NCBI GenBank assembly: GCA_902806575.1
Contig: CADCXD010000018.1
Span: 62,001 to 126,000 of the forward strand
Source of the DNA: Jackrogersella multiformis
Taxonomy: Eukaryota; Ascomycota; Sordariomycetes; Xylariales; Hypoxylaceae
Reading direction: 5' to 3'
Length of the DNA: 64,000 nt
The position numbers were made by a program, and so were the translations under genes. Positions within the stretch are counted from its first letter, which is position 1. Each line of letters starts with the position of its first letter. Shown piece after piece: positions 53,382 to 63,171 of the stretch. The notes beneath the pieces are model-generated. The model worked only from the letters and a program-made list of their open reading frames with translations, had not been told where the DNA came from and did no database searches.

Positions 53382-54959
53382 ATGCAGTACTCATCAGCCC
53401 CACCTATTGTGGTCAGGAGAGCTCTATCAGGGGGCAAAAGAAGAAAAGAGGTAAAAAAACAGCATCGCCGATTTCGGTCCCGGCATCGAGAGGATATATT
53501 CCCTAGCGATAGAGGAAGCACAACTCCACGTTGCGCATCACGTTTTCACGCAGAGTTTTCTGGACAGGTAGGTCAAAGGGTAGGTAATCTGAGTCAGTAC
53601 GTTTGCTGTGCTTGTAGAGATAAGTGGGCAGAGCGAGCACAAACTACAGAGCAAGCTCAAGAAGAGGTAATCCGCCGAGGGCTCGAAGCCGCAAGGATTC
53701 TGATTCAAATGGCGAATGCTGGTTGTATCTCGATTCCAGGGCTCGTTGAGGAAGCTGAACCGTTAGAAAGTGAGTCGTTCCCAACACTCCAGCTATTTGA
53801 AGCGCAAAAATTCCCTAATACTAACCACTGTACTCGAAGTGTAAGTTCCAATAGTCTTGATGCTAATCATCAGCTTCAAAAGCGTGAACTTGATTTATCT
53901 GAATATAACTTTAGGGAAAACAAAAGACAGATAATAAATGCCGATTCTCAGCTTCCCCCCGAAGTCTTCTCAATGGTCCTATCTAGTGCAATATATTCAG
54001 AACCTAGGTGCGCCTTGGATATCTTAGTTCCTGACTGGAGTACCTGTGAGAGAGAAAATCCCTTGCTAGAAAAATCGCTGGAGCTGACAAGAGTTGTCAC
54101 TTATACCCGAGGCGGCGACGGTGAAGCTAGCGGCCTCATTGTGAATTTCGACCATGGAAACAATGATCATATTGTCCTTCCCATGAAGTCCCTCGATGAT
54201 CGTCTGCTCGGACTTAATAAATGGTGTTACAACGAGATCGTCAGGTCATACTTCCAAGAGGGTGCACAGGTATTCCAACTCGCAGTGGATGCTCTCCCAG
54301 ATGATGTCACGGAACCATCTTTCCTACAGAATAGAGGCGAAAATTACCCCATTCGCGGACAACTTTTACGGGATTTTCTCCCTTTCGACGACGAGTGTCC
54401 GGGAGCTCTGAAGAAAAAGACGCCAAGCGGCGAGGCTTACATCTTCAAGCTTCTGAGGCATATAGTAGTCCATTCACCTTTAGCGCTTATGGAGGTGAGT
54501 GCTCGTAGCTTGGTCGGCCCCAAGATGGAGATTAGCGATGCTAACCTTGAGGCTCTTGACATGAACATCGACATCGACCGCGCCTCACCTATATGGCTAT
54601 CGTGGTCGCAGATGCCGATGCTAGAGAGCGTCCTGCTTGACCTCCGTATATACAGCCACGACCTGAACACCGATCGCGGATGTGTCGGCAAAGAGGAAAT
54701 TATAGGCCGTGCACGGGAGATGGGCCGATGGCTGAAATTGAAGCTGCTGGTTATCGCTGGCTTACAGAGCTATAGTTTTGAAACAAGCTATGAGTCTTAT
54801 ACGGCCGAACGCATCGAGGAGGATGACGAGATAATAAACGGGGAGCCCAATTGGATCAAAATATTCACGCCGGCCGTACGACCCGGGGGCAGACTAGTCC
54901 TTGTGGACCGCTTGATGGATGAAATACCAAGACCTCATCTTGGAATGAAGGTAGCATGA
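53382..54959 (+). CDS. Orphan protein of unknown function
   Basis: From the first Met (53382, MQYSSAPPIVVRRAL) the protein has 525 residues. The frame is open further back to a stop at 53283 and, in the added 26 codons, encodes a hydrophobic stretch (LTSAVLLYGYIAF) directly after an acceptor-like CTTTGACAG at 53302, so an upstream coding exon and a membrane anchor are possible. The N-terminal 60 residues are very basic (RRKEVKKQHRRFRSRHRED). A CCACRDKW motif lies near 85, a Leu-rich helical region near 105, and a region LPPEVFSMVLSSAIYSEPRC near residue 195 that recalls the start of some fungal F-box or heterokaryon-type proteins. The last part is helical and ends MKVA. I cannot assign a family. 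There is no intron visible inside. Confidence 0.6.
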   Translation: MQYSSAPPIVVRRALSGGKRRKEVKKQHRRFRSRHREDIFPSDRGSTTPRCASRFHAEFSGQVGQRVGNLSQYVCCACRDKWAERAQTTEQAQEEVIRRGLEAARILIQMANAGCISIPGLVEEAEPLESESFPTLQLFEAQKFPNTNHCTRSVSSNSLDANHQLQKRELDLSEYNFRENKRQIINADSQLPPEVFSMVLSSAIYSEPRCALDILVPDWSTCERENPLLEKSLELTRVVTYTRGGDGEASGLIVNFDHGNNDHIVLPMKSLDDRLLGLNKWCYNEIVRSYFQEGAQVFQLAVDALPDDVTEPSFLQNRGENYPIRGQLLRDFLPFDDECPGALKKKTPSGEAYIFKLLRHIVVHSPLALMEVSARSLVGPKMEISDANLEALDMNIDIDRASPIWLSWSQMPMLESVLLDLRIYSHDLNTDRGCVGKEEIIGRAREMGRWLKLKLLVIAGLQSYSFETSYESYTAERIEEDDEIINGEPNWIKIFTPAVRPGGRLVLVDRLMDEIPRPHLGMKVA

Positions 54960-55770
54960 GCTGCCCATGTAAGATGATGTTCTGGATCCGCGGAAGGGGT
55001 CGTAAGATCCTGATTTGGTCATGAAGAAATAGAGTAAGAATCGTTTTCAGTCGTAGACAAATGCTTATACTTGGTTAAGGTAGGTGGTTATTTGGTAGGT
55101 TATTAATATTAATATGTCGGAGTTGTACCCCTATTTTAATTGTATACCAGATTTGAATGTAAATGCAACTAAGCGTAGGTCGGACCATATGCAGCTATCC
55201 GTATTATAGTAAGGTCAATCCAATCGGATTGATTTACGTGCATTTTATCTACTTAAGAGGTAAACAATTTGCTTTTTTAGTAGAAAAAAGTAAAACCTGG
55301 TCGCTTTCGTTTAGTTAAATATACGTTTTATTATATTAGGTACATATTTACGGATGACGCTTTCAAAAGTTCGTTTATAGGACGCCCCCGTCGTGAACTA
55401 TACGCTAGAATTTAAATGTTTTTCATCATATGCCTTTTATATATATTATTATATCTTTGCCCGGATTAAGCATTTACAACTGGTTGGCGGGTTCGTACAG
55501 CTGCTGGTGGAACTGACAGGGAGTGCCTTTGAAAGCGTCAACTGTGCCGCTCGGTAACGGAATGCATAAGCCGACGGGAGGAAAACATAAAAGGAGTCGT
55601 CTTTATAAAACCCAAGATCCTGTATGAAATTAATTATTAGAATTATTATTAGAATTATCACAACTTTGATAGAAGTACTCGCTTTGACCATCATAATTCT
55701 CAAGAAATCATTACCTATTTACCTACCTAGGTACCTAGGTAGGTAATTGGCCGTGTTGGCTGGCTTCACG
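54960..55770. other. Intergenic, AT-rich, palindrome tandem near 55.7 kb
   Basis: No gene is supported. A tandem of ACCTAGGT motifs at 55721-55745 lies 25 bases before the start codon of erg28. Confidence 0.6.
55721..55745. repeat. Palindromic tandem ACCTACCTAGGTACCTAGGT
   Basis: Overlapping copies of the dispersed palindrome, probably inside the erg28 5' leader since they end 26 bases before its ATG. Confidence 0.85.
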
Positions 55771-56270
55771 ATGGATAGTCTCTCTTCAATTCTTCCACAG
55801 CATCGGGGAGGTTATCTCCCGTACCTCTTACTATATGTAAGCTCATAGCCTGCATGACCATTCTTGCCTACCTCCTAGTACTGTTAGACATAGACTAATG
55901 TAGGATTCTACATCAGGATGGTCTATCTGCCGCCATTCATTCCGTGGTGTGCTACGTGAGCAATCCTACAACATCTATGCGGGTGTTCAGCGGCCCCAAA
56001 GCGCCTCCTACGCATGCGTTGCTAGCCCGTGTATACGGCGTCAAGAATGTCTACACCAGTTTCATCAGGTTCTACGCAGCATACTACATCACGAACCCTC
56101 AAGTATACGACCTCGCCGTTTTGACTTTCGTCGGAGTGCTCTTCTTATACATTACTGAGGTTTTCATGTATAAGACTACGAGACTGCGCGAAGCTACTTT
56201 TCCTTACGTGATCGCGGGTACTAGCCTCATTTGGATGTTGTTGCAACGTGATTGGTATCTATCGCAGTGA
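55771..56270 (+). CDS. erg28: Ergosterol biosynthesis scaffold protein Erg28, 2 exons
   Basis: Exons 55771-55836 and 55917-56270 join in frame to 139 residues, the usual size of Erg28. The N-terminus MDSLSSILPQHRGGYLPYLLLY leads into a first membrane span; the conserved middle (LLARVYGVKNVYTSFIRFYAAYYITNPQVYDLAVLTF) holds the second and third spans with the NPxVYDLA signature, and a final span (YVIAGTSLIWMLLQ) precedes the C-terminus. Erg28 is an ER membrane protein that holds the C-4 demethylation enzymes Erg25, Erg26 and Erg27 together with Erg6. The intron has a GTAAGC donor, a CTAAT branch and a CATCAG acceptor. Palindromic ACCTAGGT motifs sit directly before the ATG. Confidence 0.92.
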
Positions 56271-57090
56271 TACAACCTCGAAGTTGTGCAGATGTCAGCG
56301 CGCATAGACGAAGGCAGAGCGGGCGATGGTGTGTCGAGCTCGGGCGCCGGACAGTGGCAGAGTGGAGGCCACTTTTTAACTCGGAGATATCGGATATTTC
56401 ATCGCTGAGAGGTGGCATTTTATGTGAATCATCTCTTAAATCCCCTGACTCCTGAGTCACTAAGTTGAGTTGCCAAGAGATCGACACGACGCTGGGGCTT
56501 ATTAAGATAACTTCGAATTCTGTACAATCACGGACATATCAACAATTTAACAGTTGTCCCATTTTCGCGAATATTTAGCCCTAAGTTCCTACGAATCATA
56601 ATTCGTTACGACACTTCACAAAATACCCAGTTGGTTACAGCTTCAGGACGTGCTGCATTGTCTCACGTGGCTTCACGTAGTGCTTGGTGCCACCACACTG
56701 ATCCGGGCGAGGGAGGGTAGCTTGCCACCCAATTAGATGCTCAAGGCCAGCGCGGATCACGGACGATAGGTTTTCTCGCTAAAGCTGGCCTTGAATATTT
56801 TCACACTCTAATAGGACTTCTGCTTACGTGTGCCCCGCAGACGCCCGAGAATATGATAGGGGGTAATGAGTTATTCACTTTCTTAGAGCCTCACTATTGA
56901 ATGATTCGAGAGCCCCTAGTTGCCCAAGAAAACCACCTACCTGATTGTCTCGTCCGTTTCTTTATTCCATTCGCTCTCACAACGCGAACCACTCTCGTCG
57001 TGCCACATGCAACGTGCTGTAGAGATATATATATTCTATGGCTCCAGCGGTCATTTCTGACTTTTAACTAACCCACGGGCAACTTTTACC
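56271..57090. other. Intergenic, no gene seen
   Basis: This is the 3' side of erg28 and the promoter of the RBR ligase gene. There is a short TATATATAT stretch near 57025, about 60 bases before the next start. Confidence 0.6.
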
Positions 57091-59121
57091 ATGTTCTCGC
57101 GGTGGTCATTTTCTTCAACAAACCGCCACGGGGACCCGTCAAATCACCACAGAGACGAGCGCAGGCATCGCTCGCAGCATCGCGATCGCGATCGCGATCC
57201 CGCCCGGGAAAAAAGAAGGATAGACCTGTTCGACCTTGACGGTACACTAACAGGTCGAGATCCCCTCAATATCAGTATAAAGGAGACCTGGGAGCTGAGC
57301 CATGTGGCTGAAGTCATAAGGAAGCGATATCCGGGTGGGGTCCAGCATATCCCAAAGGATGCCAAGATACAGTTCTTCTGGGTCGACAAGCTCATAGAAG
57401 ATGACAATATTCCTAGGGGAACTTCGTCTCTGCTGTACCGGGTGTTAGAAGCGGGAGACGACGGCGCGCTGCGGATCATCTGGAAAGGAGCCAAGCTAAA
57501 GCTTCGCAAACATCAGATAGAGATAATAACTTGCGAGGTTGCAGCAGGGAAATCCGTAGGCAGTATACGAGAGACCACTGCAAACATTCTACGGACCTGC
57601 AATGAAAGTAGGGGGCAATTTGTGAAAGATGCCAACCAAATCGTGATCGAGGCAGGCGGTGGTCAAAGACCGGGGCCGCTACAGGGGAATAACTGGGAAG
57701 CGCGCAAAGTCCAGGCCTGGCTCTGTCGCTACCTAATCATCAACGTAGTGCCAGCCGATGATTATTTCGTCCTGCAAGGATTCAACGAGGAGTACGTCTG
57801 GCACAAGCCGTATCACAACTCCCATGGTTATGCAGATGTATACAGGCTCAGGCTCTGGCTTAAGGACAGGGTTTTGACGACCGTCCATTCCCGCAAGTCA
57901 CACCGACGTGGTATCGACGTCGAGGACATCAAGTTGACGTGCCGCGGTAAACCAGTCAGGAGACACAACCATATTCGCCCTGGTGAGACCATTGGCTTCG
58001 AGGTGCCCCGCGTCGTCGAGGACAAGTTCATTGACGCGGAGGCTTGGCTGCTTCCTCTTTCAGAGACATGCATCGTGTGCAGTGATGAGAAGAGAGTCTC
58101 TGAGATGCCGAATAAGCGCCGGGTTACTGCGTCCTGCGAGCATGACTCCTCCATATGCAAGGAGTGTGTCGGCAGCTGGATAGCTTCGAGCATGGACACC
58201 GTCACTTGGGATCGTCTGAAATGCCCCGAGTGCCCCCAACTCCTCAAGTACGAGAACGTCCGAGCCTTTGCCACTCGAGCGATATTTGAGAGGTACGACA
58301 CGCTTGCCACAAGAGCGTTCCTCGCCACTATCCCGGAGTTTTTATGGTGTCTTAACCCTGGCTGCAACTCCGGTCAGATCTTTATCACGGGCTGCGAGCG
58401 GGCAAGGTGTCAAACTTGCAAGCACTCTCTCTGCGTACGGCATAACGTGCCATGGCATAAAGGAGAGACCTGCGACGAATATGAGCGGCGCACTCGAAGG
58501 CAGAGAAGGAATGACAAGGCATCCGAGAAGCACGTCAAGGAGATTACCAAGCCTTGCCCGGGATGCAACAGGAATGTTCACAAGTATACAGGATGTGACC
58601 ACGTAACATGTACGTATTTTTTCTCTTTAATGATCCAACCTGTCTATTATGTACCTAACAATGCAACTAAAGGTATTTGCGGCCACGAGTGGTGCTGGCT
58701 CTGTTTCGGGATGTATTACCGCGATAACCGCGATTTTCTACAATGCCGCCATACGCAGCAGTGTCGGTACCATGATAACCCACCGAACTACGAGGGAGGC
58801 AGGGCTTTTATGCCTTTTCTCAACATGGGCGGGCCGCCGCCGCCGCCGCCTCCTCCTCCCTTCGCGGGAGGAGGGCCACCCCGAGAGCGGAGAGCAGATG
58901 CGGCGCCCCAGGCTGGTCCTGGAAACCGCCCACATATTCTGAACGGAGATCTGATGGAGTTATTCCTCAGGCGCCGTATGGACCGGAATCCCTTCGACCC
59001 TAATATCAACGTCAACCTAGCACAACCCCACCAAGCGATTCCCATGGGCCCCGACTTCTTTGAGGAAGCGCTGCTCTTTAATCTCGGGCACTTGATGCAA
59101 CGTGCGGAACGTGATAGATGA
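57091..59121 (+). CDS. RBR-type (RING-between-RING) E3 ubiquitin ligase, 2 exons
   Basis: Exons 57091-58609 and 58673-59121 (GTACGT donor, CTAAC branch, AAAG acceptor) join to 655 residues. The N-terminal 45 residues are Arg/His/Asp-rich. Two regions at about 50-150 and 205-315 have the strand-rich character of ubiquitin-like domains. RING1 lies near 327-380 (CIVCSDEKRV ... CKECVGSWI ... CPECP), the IBR near 410-475 (CLNPGCNSGQIF ... CQTCKHSLCVRH), and RING2 near 485-530: TKPCPGCNRNVHKYTGCDHVTCICGHEWCWLC. The Cys in GCDH is the catalytic thioester site of RBR ligases and is intact only after splicing. A Pro-rich segment and a short helical tail follow. The enzyme transfers ubiquitin via a thioester; the substrate is unknown. 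The intron is 63 bp, a multiple of three without a stop. Confidence 0.93.
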   Translation: MFSRWSFSSTNRHGDPSNHHRDERRHRSQHRDRDRDPAREKRRIDLFDLDGTLTGRDPLNISIKETWELSHVAEVIRKRYPGGVQHIPKDAKIQFFWVDKLIEDDNIPRGTSSLLYRVLEAGDDGALRIIWKGAKLKLRKHQIEIITCEVAAGKSVGSIRETTANILRTCNESRGQFVKDANQIVIEAGGGQRPGPLQGNNWEARKVQAWLCRYLIINVVPADDYFVLQGFNEEYVWHKPYHNSHGYADVYRLRLWLKDRVLTTVHSRKSHRRGIDVEDIKLTCRGKPVRRHNHIRPGETIGFEVPRVVEDKFIDAEAWLLPLSETCIVCSDEKRVSEMPNKRRVTASCEHDSSICKECVGSWIASSMDTVTWDRLKCPECPQLLKYENVRAFATRAIFERYDTLATRAFLATIPEFLWCLNPGCNSGQIFITGCERARCQTCKHSLCVRHNVPWHKGETCDEYERRTRRQRRNDKASEKHVKEITKPCPGCNRNVHKYTGCDHVTCTYFFSLMIQPVYYVPNNATKGICGHEWCWLCFGMYYRDNRDFLQCRHTQQCRYHDNPPNYEGGRAFMPFLNMGGPPPPPPPPPFAGGGPPRERRADAAPQAGPGNRPHILNGDLMELFLRRRMDRNPFDPNINVNLAQPHQAIPMGPDFFEEALLFNLGHLMQRAERDR

Positions 59122-59925
59122 TTGGAGAATCCAGTCTTATTTAGATGCGACATCTATTTTTCTGGATAAACCATTGGCGAGACTATCTCTGGAAGCCTGA
59201 GTCGTTTCTCAGTGCTAGATATTCCGCCGCACCCAACTCCAACTTGATGATTTATTGGACCACCAAGGCAAAGTAGCCAACTTCGATTCTGCACATATCT
59301 GTTACGGTTTTATTTTGGCTGGTTCTACGATATGTTTGCATGTTGTCTATATCATGAGATTGGTGGGGGTTAGAGACTCTAGGGTTACATTTTCGATGGC
59401 TATCGATTTTTGAATGGAGAATCTATCCCCCAGGTCCTCTAAGCAAGAAGAGGACCTTATACAATGAAATAAAGATTATCCCAGGGCTTCTAATACTCTT
59501 TTACATCGTCTCGTGCTGTTGATATAAGCGAGTAATCTCCCCGAGTTTACCCCCCTTTTATTTAAGAAATATTATAAACTTTAGCTTACCTCCACTACTT
59601 GTAAAGAGAAACATTGCATTTGATGTATATATAAGTACCTAGGACTTCCTCTATTACTCACATATATACCTATGTAACTCACATATTAAATTAATATACA
59701 CTAAGCAACTTCATCTACCGTGATTATCTCTTAGCACATGGTTCATCAATTCCTTCAATTTGAATCGACCTTAATATTTAGGATTAGGAACCAGCTCATT
59801 GAATAAGTCCTAAGAACCTTAAAATAAATAAATATTTAAGAATTTTATTCAAATTATCTTATATATATATATATAGTTATACCTAAATAGTGATAATAAT
59901 ATAAGAAACTGAACAAGGTGTCGCC
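59122..59925. other. Intergenic between convergent genes
   Basis: This is AT-rich from 59560 to 59900, with a (TA)n run at 59862-59874 and an ACCTAGGAC motif near 59636. There is no gene. Confidence 0.6.
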
Positions 59926-61428
59926 TCAAGCAAAACCGGTGCTAATCAACCAGCTCACGTCGTCGTTAAACGAGGAAGCAGCGTCGAACGTCTTAACACC
60001 ACCATTGCTTGCAACATAGCCCACGTTCGTGTAGTGCCGGAGGTACCGGGTAGGGTAGCCCCAGGCGCGGATCGAGTTGCCCTGGCCGTTGAGGCCGGCC
60101 TGCGGGCAGAACGTCGCGTCCTCCTTGAACTGCTTGGTGCCGTCGTTGGCCCCGACCTGCAGCTCGAAGTTGTAGTGGTGGATGTAGCTCCCCGCCGTGT
60201 CAACCGACTCGAACGAGAAGCAGGCGCTGTTGCCCAAGCCTGCGCGCACTGTCCAGCTCGCCTGCTGCTTGAGATCGGTGGTGCTGGATGATGAGACTAC
60301 TTGCGTGTTGACGGTGGAGCCCGTATGCGCGAGGTACCGTGTCGTGTAGCCACTCGTGGTGGCTTGTAGCTTGATCGACGACCCGACAGTGAGCGCGGGG
60401 CCGCTGGTCAGCGACGTGGTGGCATATTTGGCGGCTACAATGTTCGCTTGCACCGAGTCCTCGGTGGCGTCGGTCGGGTAGCCATCGGTCATCACGCCCT
60501 CGTAAAACGTGCCTTGCGCGCCGTTGCTGTTGTCGCCGCCGATGCCGAGGATGATCGCGCCTTCCTCATGCATGGGGTTATAGCCGGACGGACGCGCGCC
60601 GCTGTAATATGTCGAAAACGACCCGGATGCGGCGTTGGCACCGCGGATCGCCCATTGGCCCGGCTTCCCTTTGATAGCCGCGTTGACGAAGCGGTAGGAG
60701 ATCGACGGGTCGGCGGTGTTTTGGTCCGCGCTGGACCCGGAGAATAGGCCGTTCTCGAGATCGGCCATGACCCATGGGCCACTGCCGGAGCCGGAGCCCC
60801 AGACTTTGCAGGTCCCGTAGTAAATAGCCTCCATGTGGGCGTCGCCCGTGTCCTTATTGTTAGTCTCGGCATTGCCGTAGTCGAAGCAGCAAGCGTCGTT
60901 GTAGTGGGTCCCGTCTAGGACCGCGTACATGCCCTCTGACCCGTCGCCTGTGGCTATGCCGCTGGTGACGTCGTTACGGTAGCCGGTGCCGGGAGAAACG
61001 AAGACGCCGTATGCCTTCTGACCGTTCAGGGTGACCGGCGCGCCAATTGCGCTAGCTAGGTTGTCGTAGCCGTTGGATTCCGGGCCTTTGAAACCGCCGG
61101 GCGGAGCCTGGGTGAGGTGGTTGCCATTGCCGGACTGATCGTAGATGATGGTGATGAGGCAGGTCGTGTTGGCGCAGAAGGTGTCTTGGGCAGCGGCGTT
61201 GGCAACGCCGCCGGCGGACAGCGGCGAGATGGTGGTCGTGGCGCTATCAGAGCCGCGTTGCACCTGGTAGAGCGCACCGGTGTAAGAGCTGTACAGGGCT
61301 CGAGTGGTGCTGTGCGCGGCGACGCAGGGCGTGCCGCCGGAAGAGTAGATATCGCAGGGCCCAGCGGCGACAAGAGAACTTGAGGCAACAAGGCCTAGGG
61401 CGCGTTGGCGGCTTCGTCGTGAGAACAT
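59926..61428 (-). CDS. abfB: Alpha-L-arabinofuranosidase B (GH54 with CBM42)
   Basis: An intronless 500-residue enzyme, the standard length. A signal peptide covers about 1-22 (LGLVASSSLVAAG), then GPCDIYSSGGTPCVAAHSTT begins the GH54 catalytic domain typical of fungal AbfB. Catalytic residues are identifiable: nucleophile Glu225 in MADLENGLFSG and acid/base Asp299 in GIGGDNSNGAQG. The Cys pair DACCFDYGN (180-181) is the unusual vicinal disulfide of GH54. From about 345 on is the CBM42 beta-trefoil that binds arabinofuranose (SYIHHYNFELQVG, TRYLRHYTNVGYV). It removes terminal arabinofuranosyl groups from arabinan and arabinoxylan and acts outside the cell. Such genes are usually induced by arabinose and repressed by glucose; the upstream region has one CCCCAC sequence at 61610-61615 that fits the CreA site, an inference only. 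Codon use is strongly GC-rich. Confidence 0.96.
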   Translation of the reverse strand: MFSRRSRQRALGLVASSSLVAAGPCDIYSSGGTPCVAAHSTTRALYSSYTGALYQVQRGSDSATTTISPLSAGGVANAAAQDTFCANTTCLITIIYDQSGNGNHLTQAPPGGFKGPESNGYDNLASAIGAPVTLNGQKAYGVFVSPGTGYRNDVTSGIATGDGSEGMYAVLDGTHYNDACCFDYGNAETNNKDTGDAHMEAIYYGTCKVWGSGSGSGPWVMADLENGLFSGSSADQNTADPSISYRFVNAAIKGKPGQWAIRGANAASGSFSTYYSGARPSGYNPMHEEGAIILGIGGDNSNGAQGTFYEGVMTDGYPTDATEDSVQANIVAAKYATTSLTSGPALTVGSSIKLQATTSGYTTRYLAHTGSTVNTQVVSSSSTTDLKQQASWTVRAGLGNSACFSFESVDTAGSYIHHYNFELQVGANDGTKQFKEDATFCPQAGLNGQGNSIRAWGYPTRYLRHYTNVGYVASNGGVKTFDAASSFNDDVSWLISTGFA

Positions 61429-63171
61429 GTTGAATATCTTTCAGTGGGGACGTCTGTGATGAGAAACAAGCTCAAGCGACCACCGAAATAGAACAGCAAC
61501 ATCGTGGGCTTTTAAACCCACGACGTGCTCGGCCAGACTTATTCTCATCGTGGCCCACCCCTGGTAGCATCCTGTTTATGTCGACCACTTTGACACTATT
61601 CACGGGAAACCCCACCGCTAAAGGTCTGACCCCTCATCAGTTGACATCCGTTTTCTAGATTCGAGGTAGCATGCAATGCTAAAGTAGCTGATATTTCCTC
61701 CAATAATACATAAGGTAGATCTCCTGATGCTACGTCGACCAACTATCTTGCGGATTGCGGGTTACGTCACCGCTTCCGCGCTCAGGCGTTCCACGAATAG
61801 AGGATGGGCGCTTATAATACGGAAAAAACATAAATCCCCAAATCCCTTTAAGGAGCCCCTTAAATCTACCAGGGGAGGGTGTCATTTATGGAGGGTGGAT
61901 GATTTATCGATATTAGACGGTAGCAAAGGTGCAACTACACTAGAGGTTCAACTTGCGGATGATGCCGAGGTAAACAATGTTTGAGTTGATATATTTACCT
62001 AAAACGACGCTGGTTTATTTCATTATGGATGGACCGATATTCTATCGTTTATCTATGCGCGCCTATACGGGGCCTTCGTTCTCAAATATGAATCTCGTAA
62101 ATATAACTATAGATTATTAGCGATTCATAATTGTCTTAAAGAAACCTGGTTAGTCTGTTTCCTACGCCGAATCCTCTGATCTTGTTAATGATATCCACTT
62201 ACCAGGTATAGGTACCTAGGTAGGCATATCGCGACATTTTGATATATTTCGACCATCGTCTACTCGTACGTTTTGTTCATTTTCAATACCTATTCATCAG
62301 CAAATTAAGGGGCGTTGCTGTAAGGAATATTGACTTCCTACAGGTAGGTAGCTTGGTTTTTGAGGGTATAATTGTGGTGCCCCAAGCAGCTCAGACCGCG
62401 TCTGGTGGCATGCTAACATGAACGACCCTCGTGGACACACTATAGTTCGGGACAACTGCAGATTCAATCGAGTAGATGGATGTCTATGTGGATGTTTCTG
62501 TTAACGTGGGCCCTCAAAAGCCTCTCCGTATGCGGCTGATAGGTACAGTTTAAGGGGCCGAAGTAGAAGATGTGGGCTATGACTCTGTGTCAGAGCTTTC
62601 GGGGGAAGAGTTCGACCTGGAGCAGCTAGAAAGCGCTCGCTCTATGAGGTGACTCGATGTGCATCGTGCACGCTACTTTCGTGTGAGGACTGAAGTAACT
62701 TCGACCTGATGTGCTGTTTTGATATTCTGGATGTTTAGGTCTAAGGTTACCTAAGGTCCATATCGTGGATGGATGTAGGAATTTTATATCGGCCCTGTAA
62801 TGTACCTGGCAGCCCTGAAGCCTGGGCAGCCTGGGCAGCTTGGCCCACCGTACCTACCTAAGGTAGGCTTGGCGCTATACTCCGCTACCGTCATTGGCCA
62901 TGCCGATGTCGTCACCTTAAAGGGCGCGCTCTAGGTACACATTATTAATACGCATCTAGGTATTTACCTAGGTACCTAACATTTTGACATCTATAATTTT
63001 AGCGGTGCGGGCCGCTTGCTAAGCTTCGTACTAAACTCACATATTTAGTAGGAAGAATTTATATTTTAACTTCTCCCTTTTCCTCTTTCTTCCTTAGACT
63101 AGGTACCTTGGTATATTTAAAACTATCATCATACTGTTTACTCTCCATTTCATTAAAGTGAGGTTCATACG
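61429..63171. other. Intergenic: promoters of abfB and of the MFS gene
   Basis: The two flanking genes are divergent. Besides the inverted repeat listed next and ACCTAGGT motifs at 62211, 62955-62978 and 63100, a 59-codon plus-strand stretch at 62476-62652 with a single internal TAA has protein-like acidic content (VGYDSVSELSGEEFDLEQLE) and may be a relic. No gene is supported. Confidence 0.5.
61503..61522. promoter_or_regulatory. Inverted repeat around a TTTTAAA core upstream of abfB
   Basis: CGTGGG and CCCACG arms, six bases each, flank an eight-base AT-rich centre that reads TTTAAAAG on the abfB strand, 75-95 bases before the abfB start codon. The centre sits where a core promoter element would be expected. 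A dimeric regulator site is possible; this is inference from symmetry and position. Confidence 0.4.

Noticed and set aside
60492..60872. 126-codon frame on the abfB strand and 85-99-codon frames opposite
   Set aside because: They are frame shadows of abfB with Arg/Pro/Thr-rich composition.
62476..62652. 59-codon stretch with one internal stop and acidic protein-like content
   Set aside because: It is too short and no family is recognised; could be a relic but cannot be supported.
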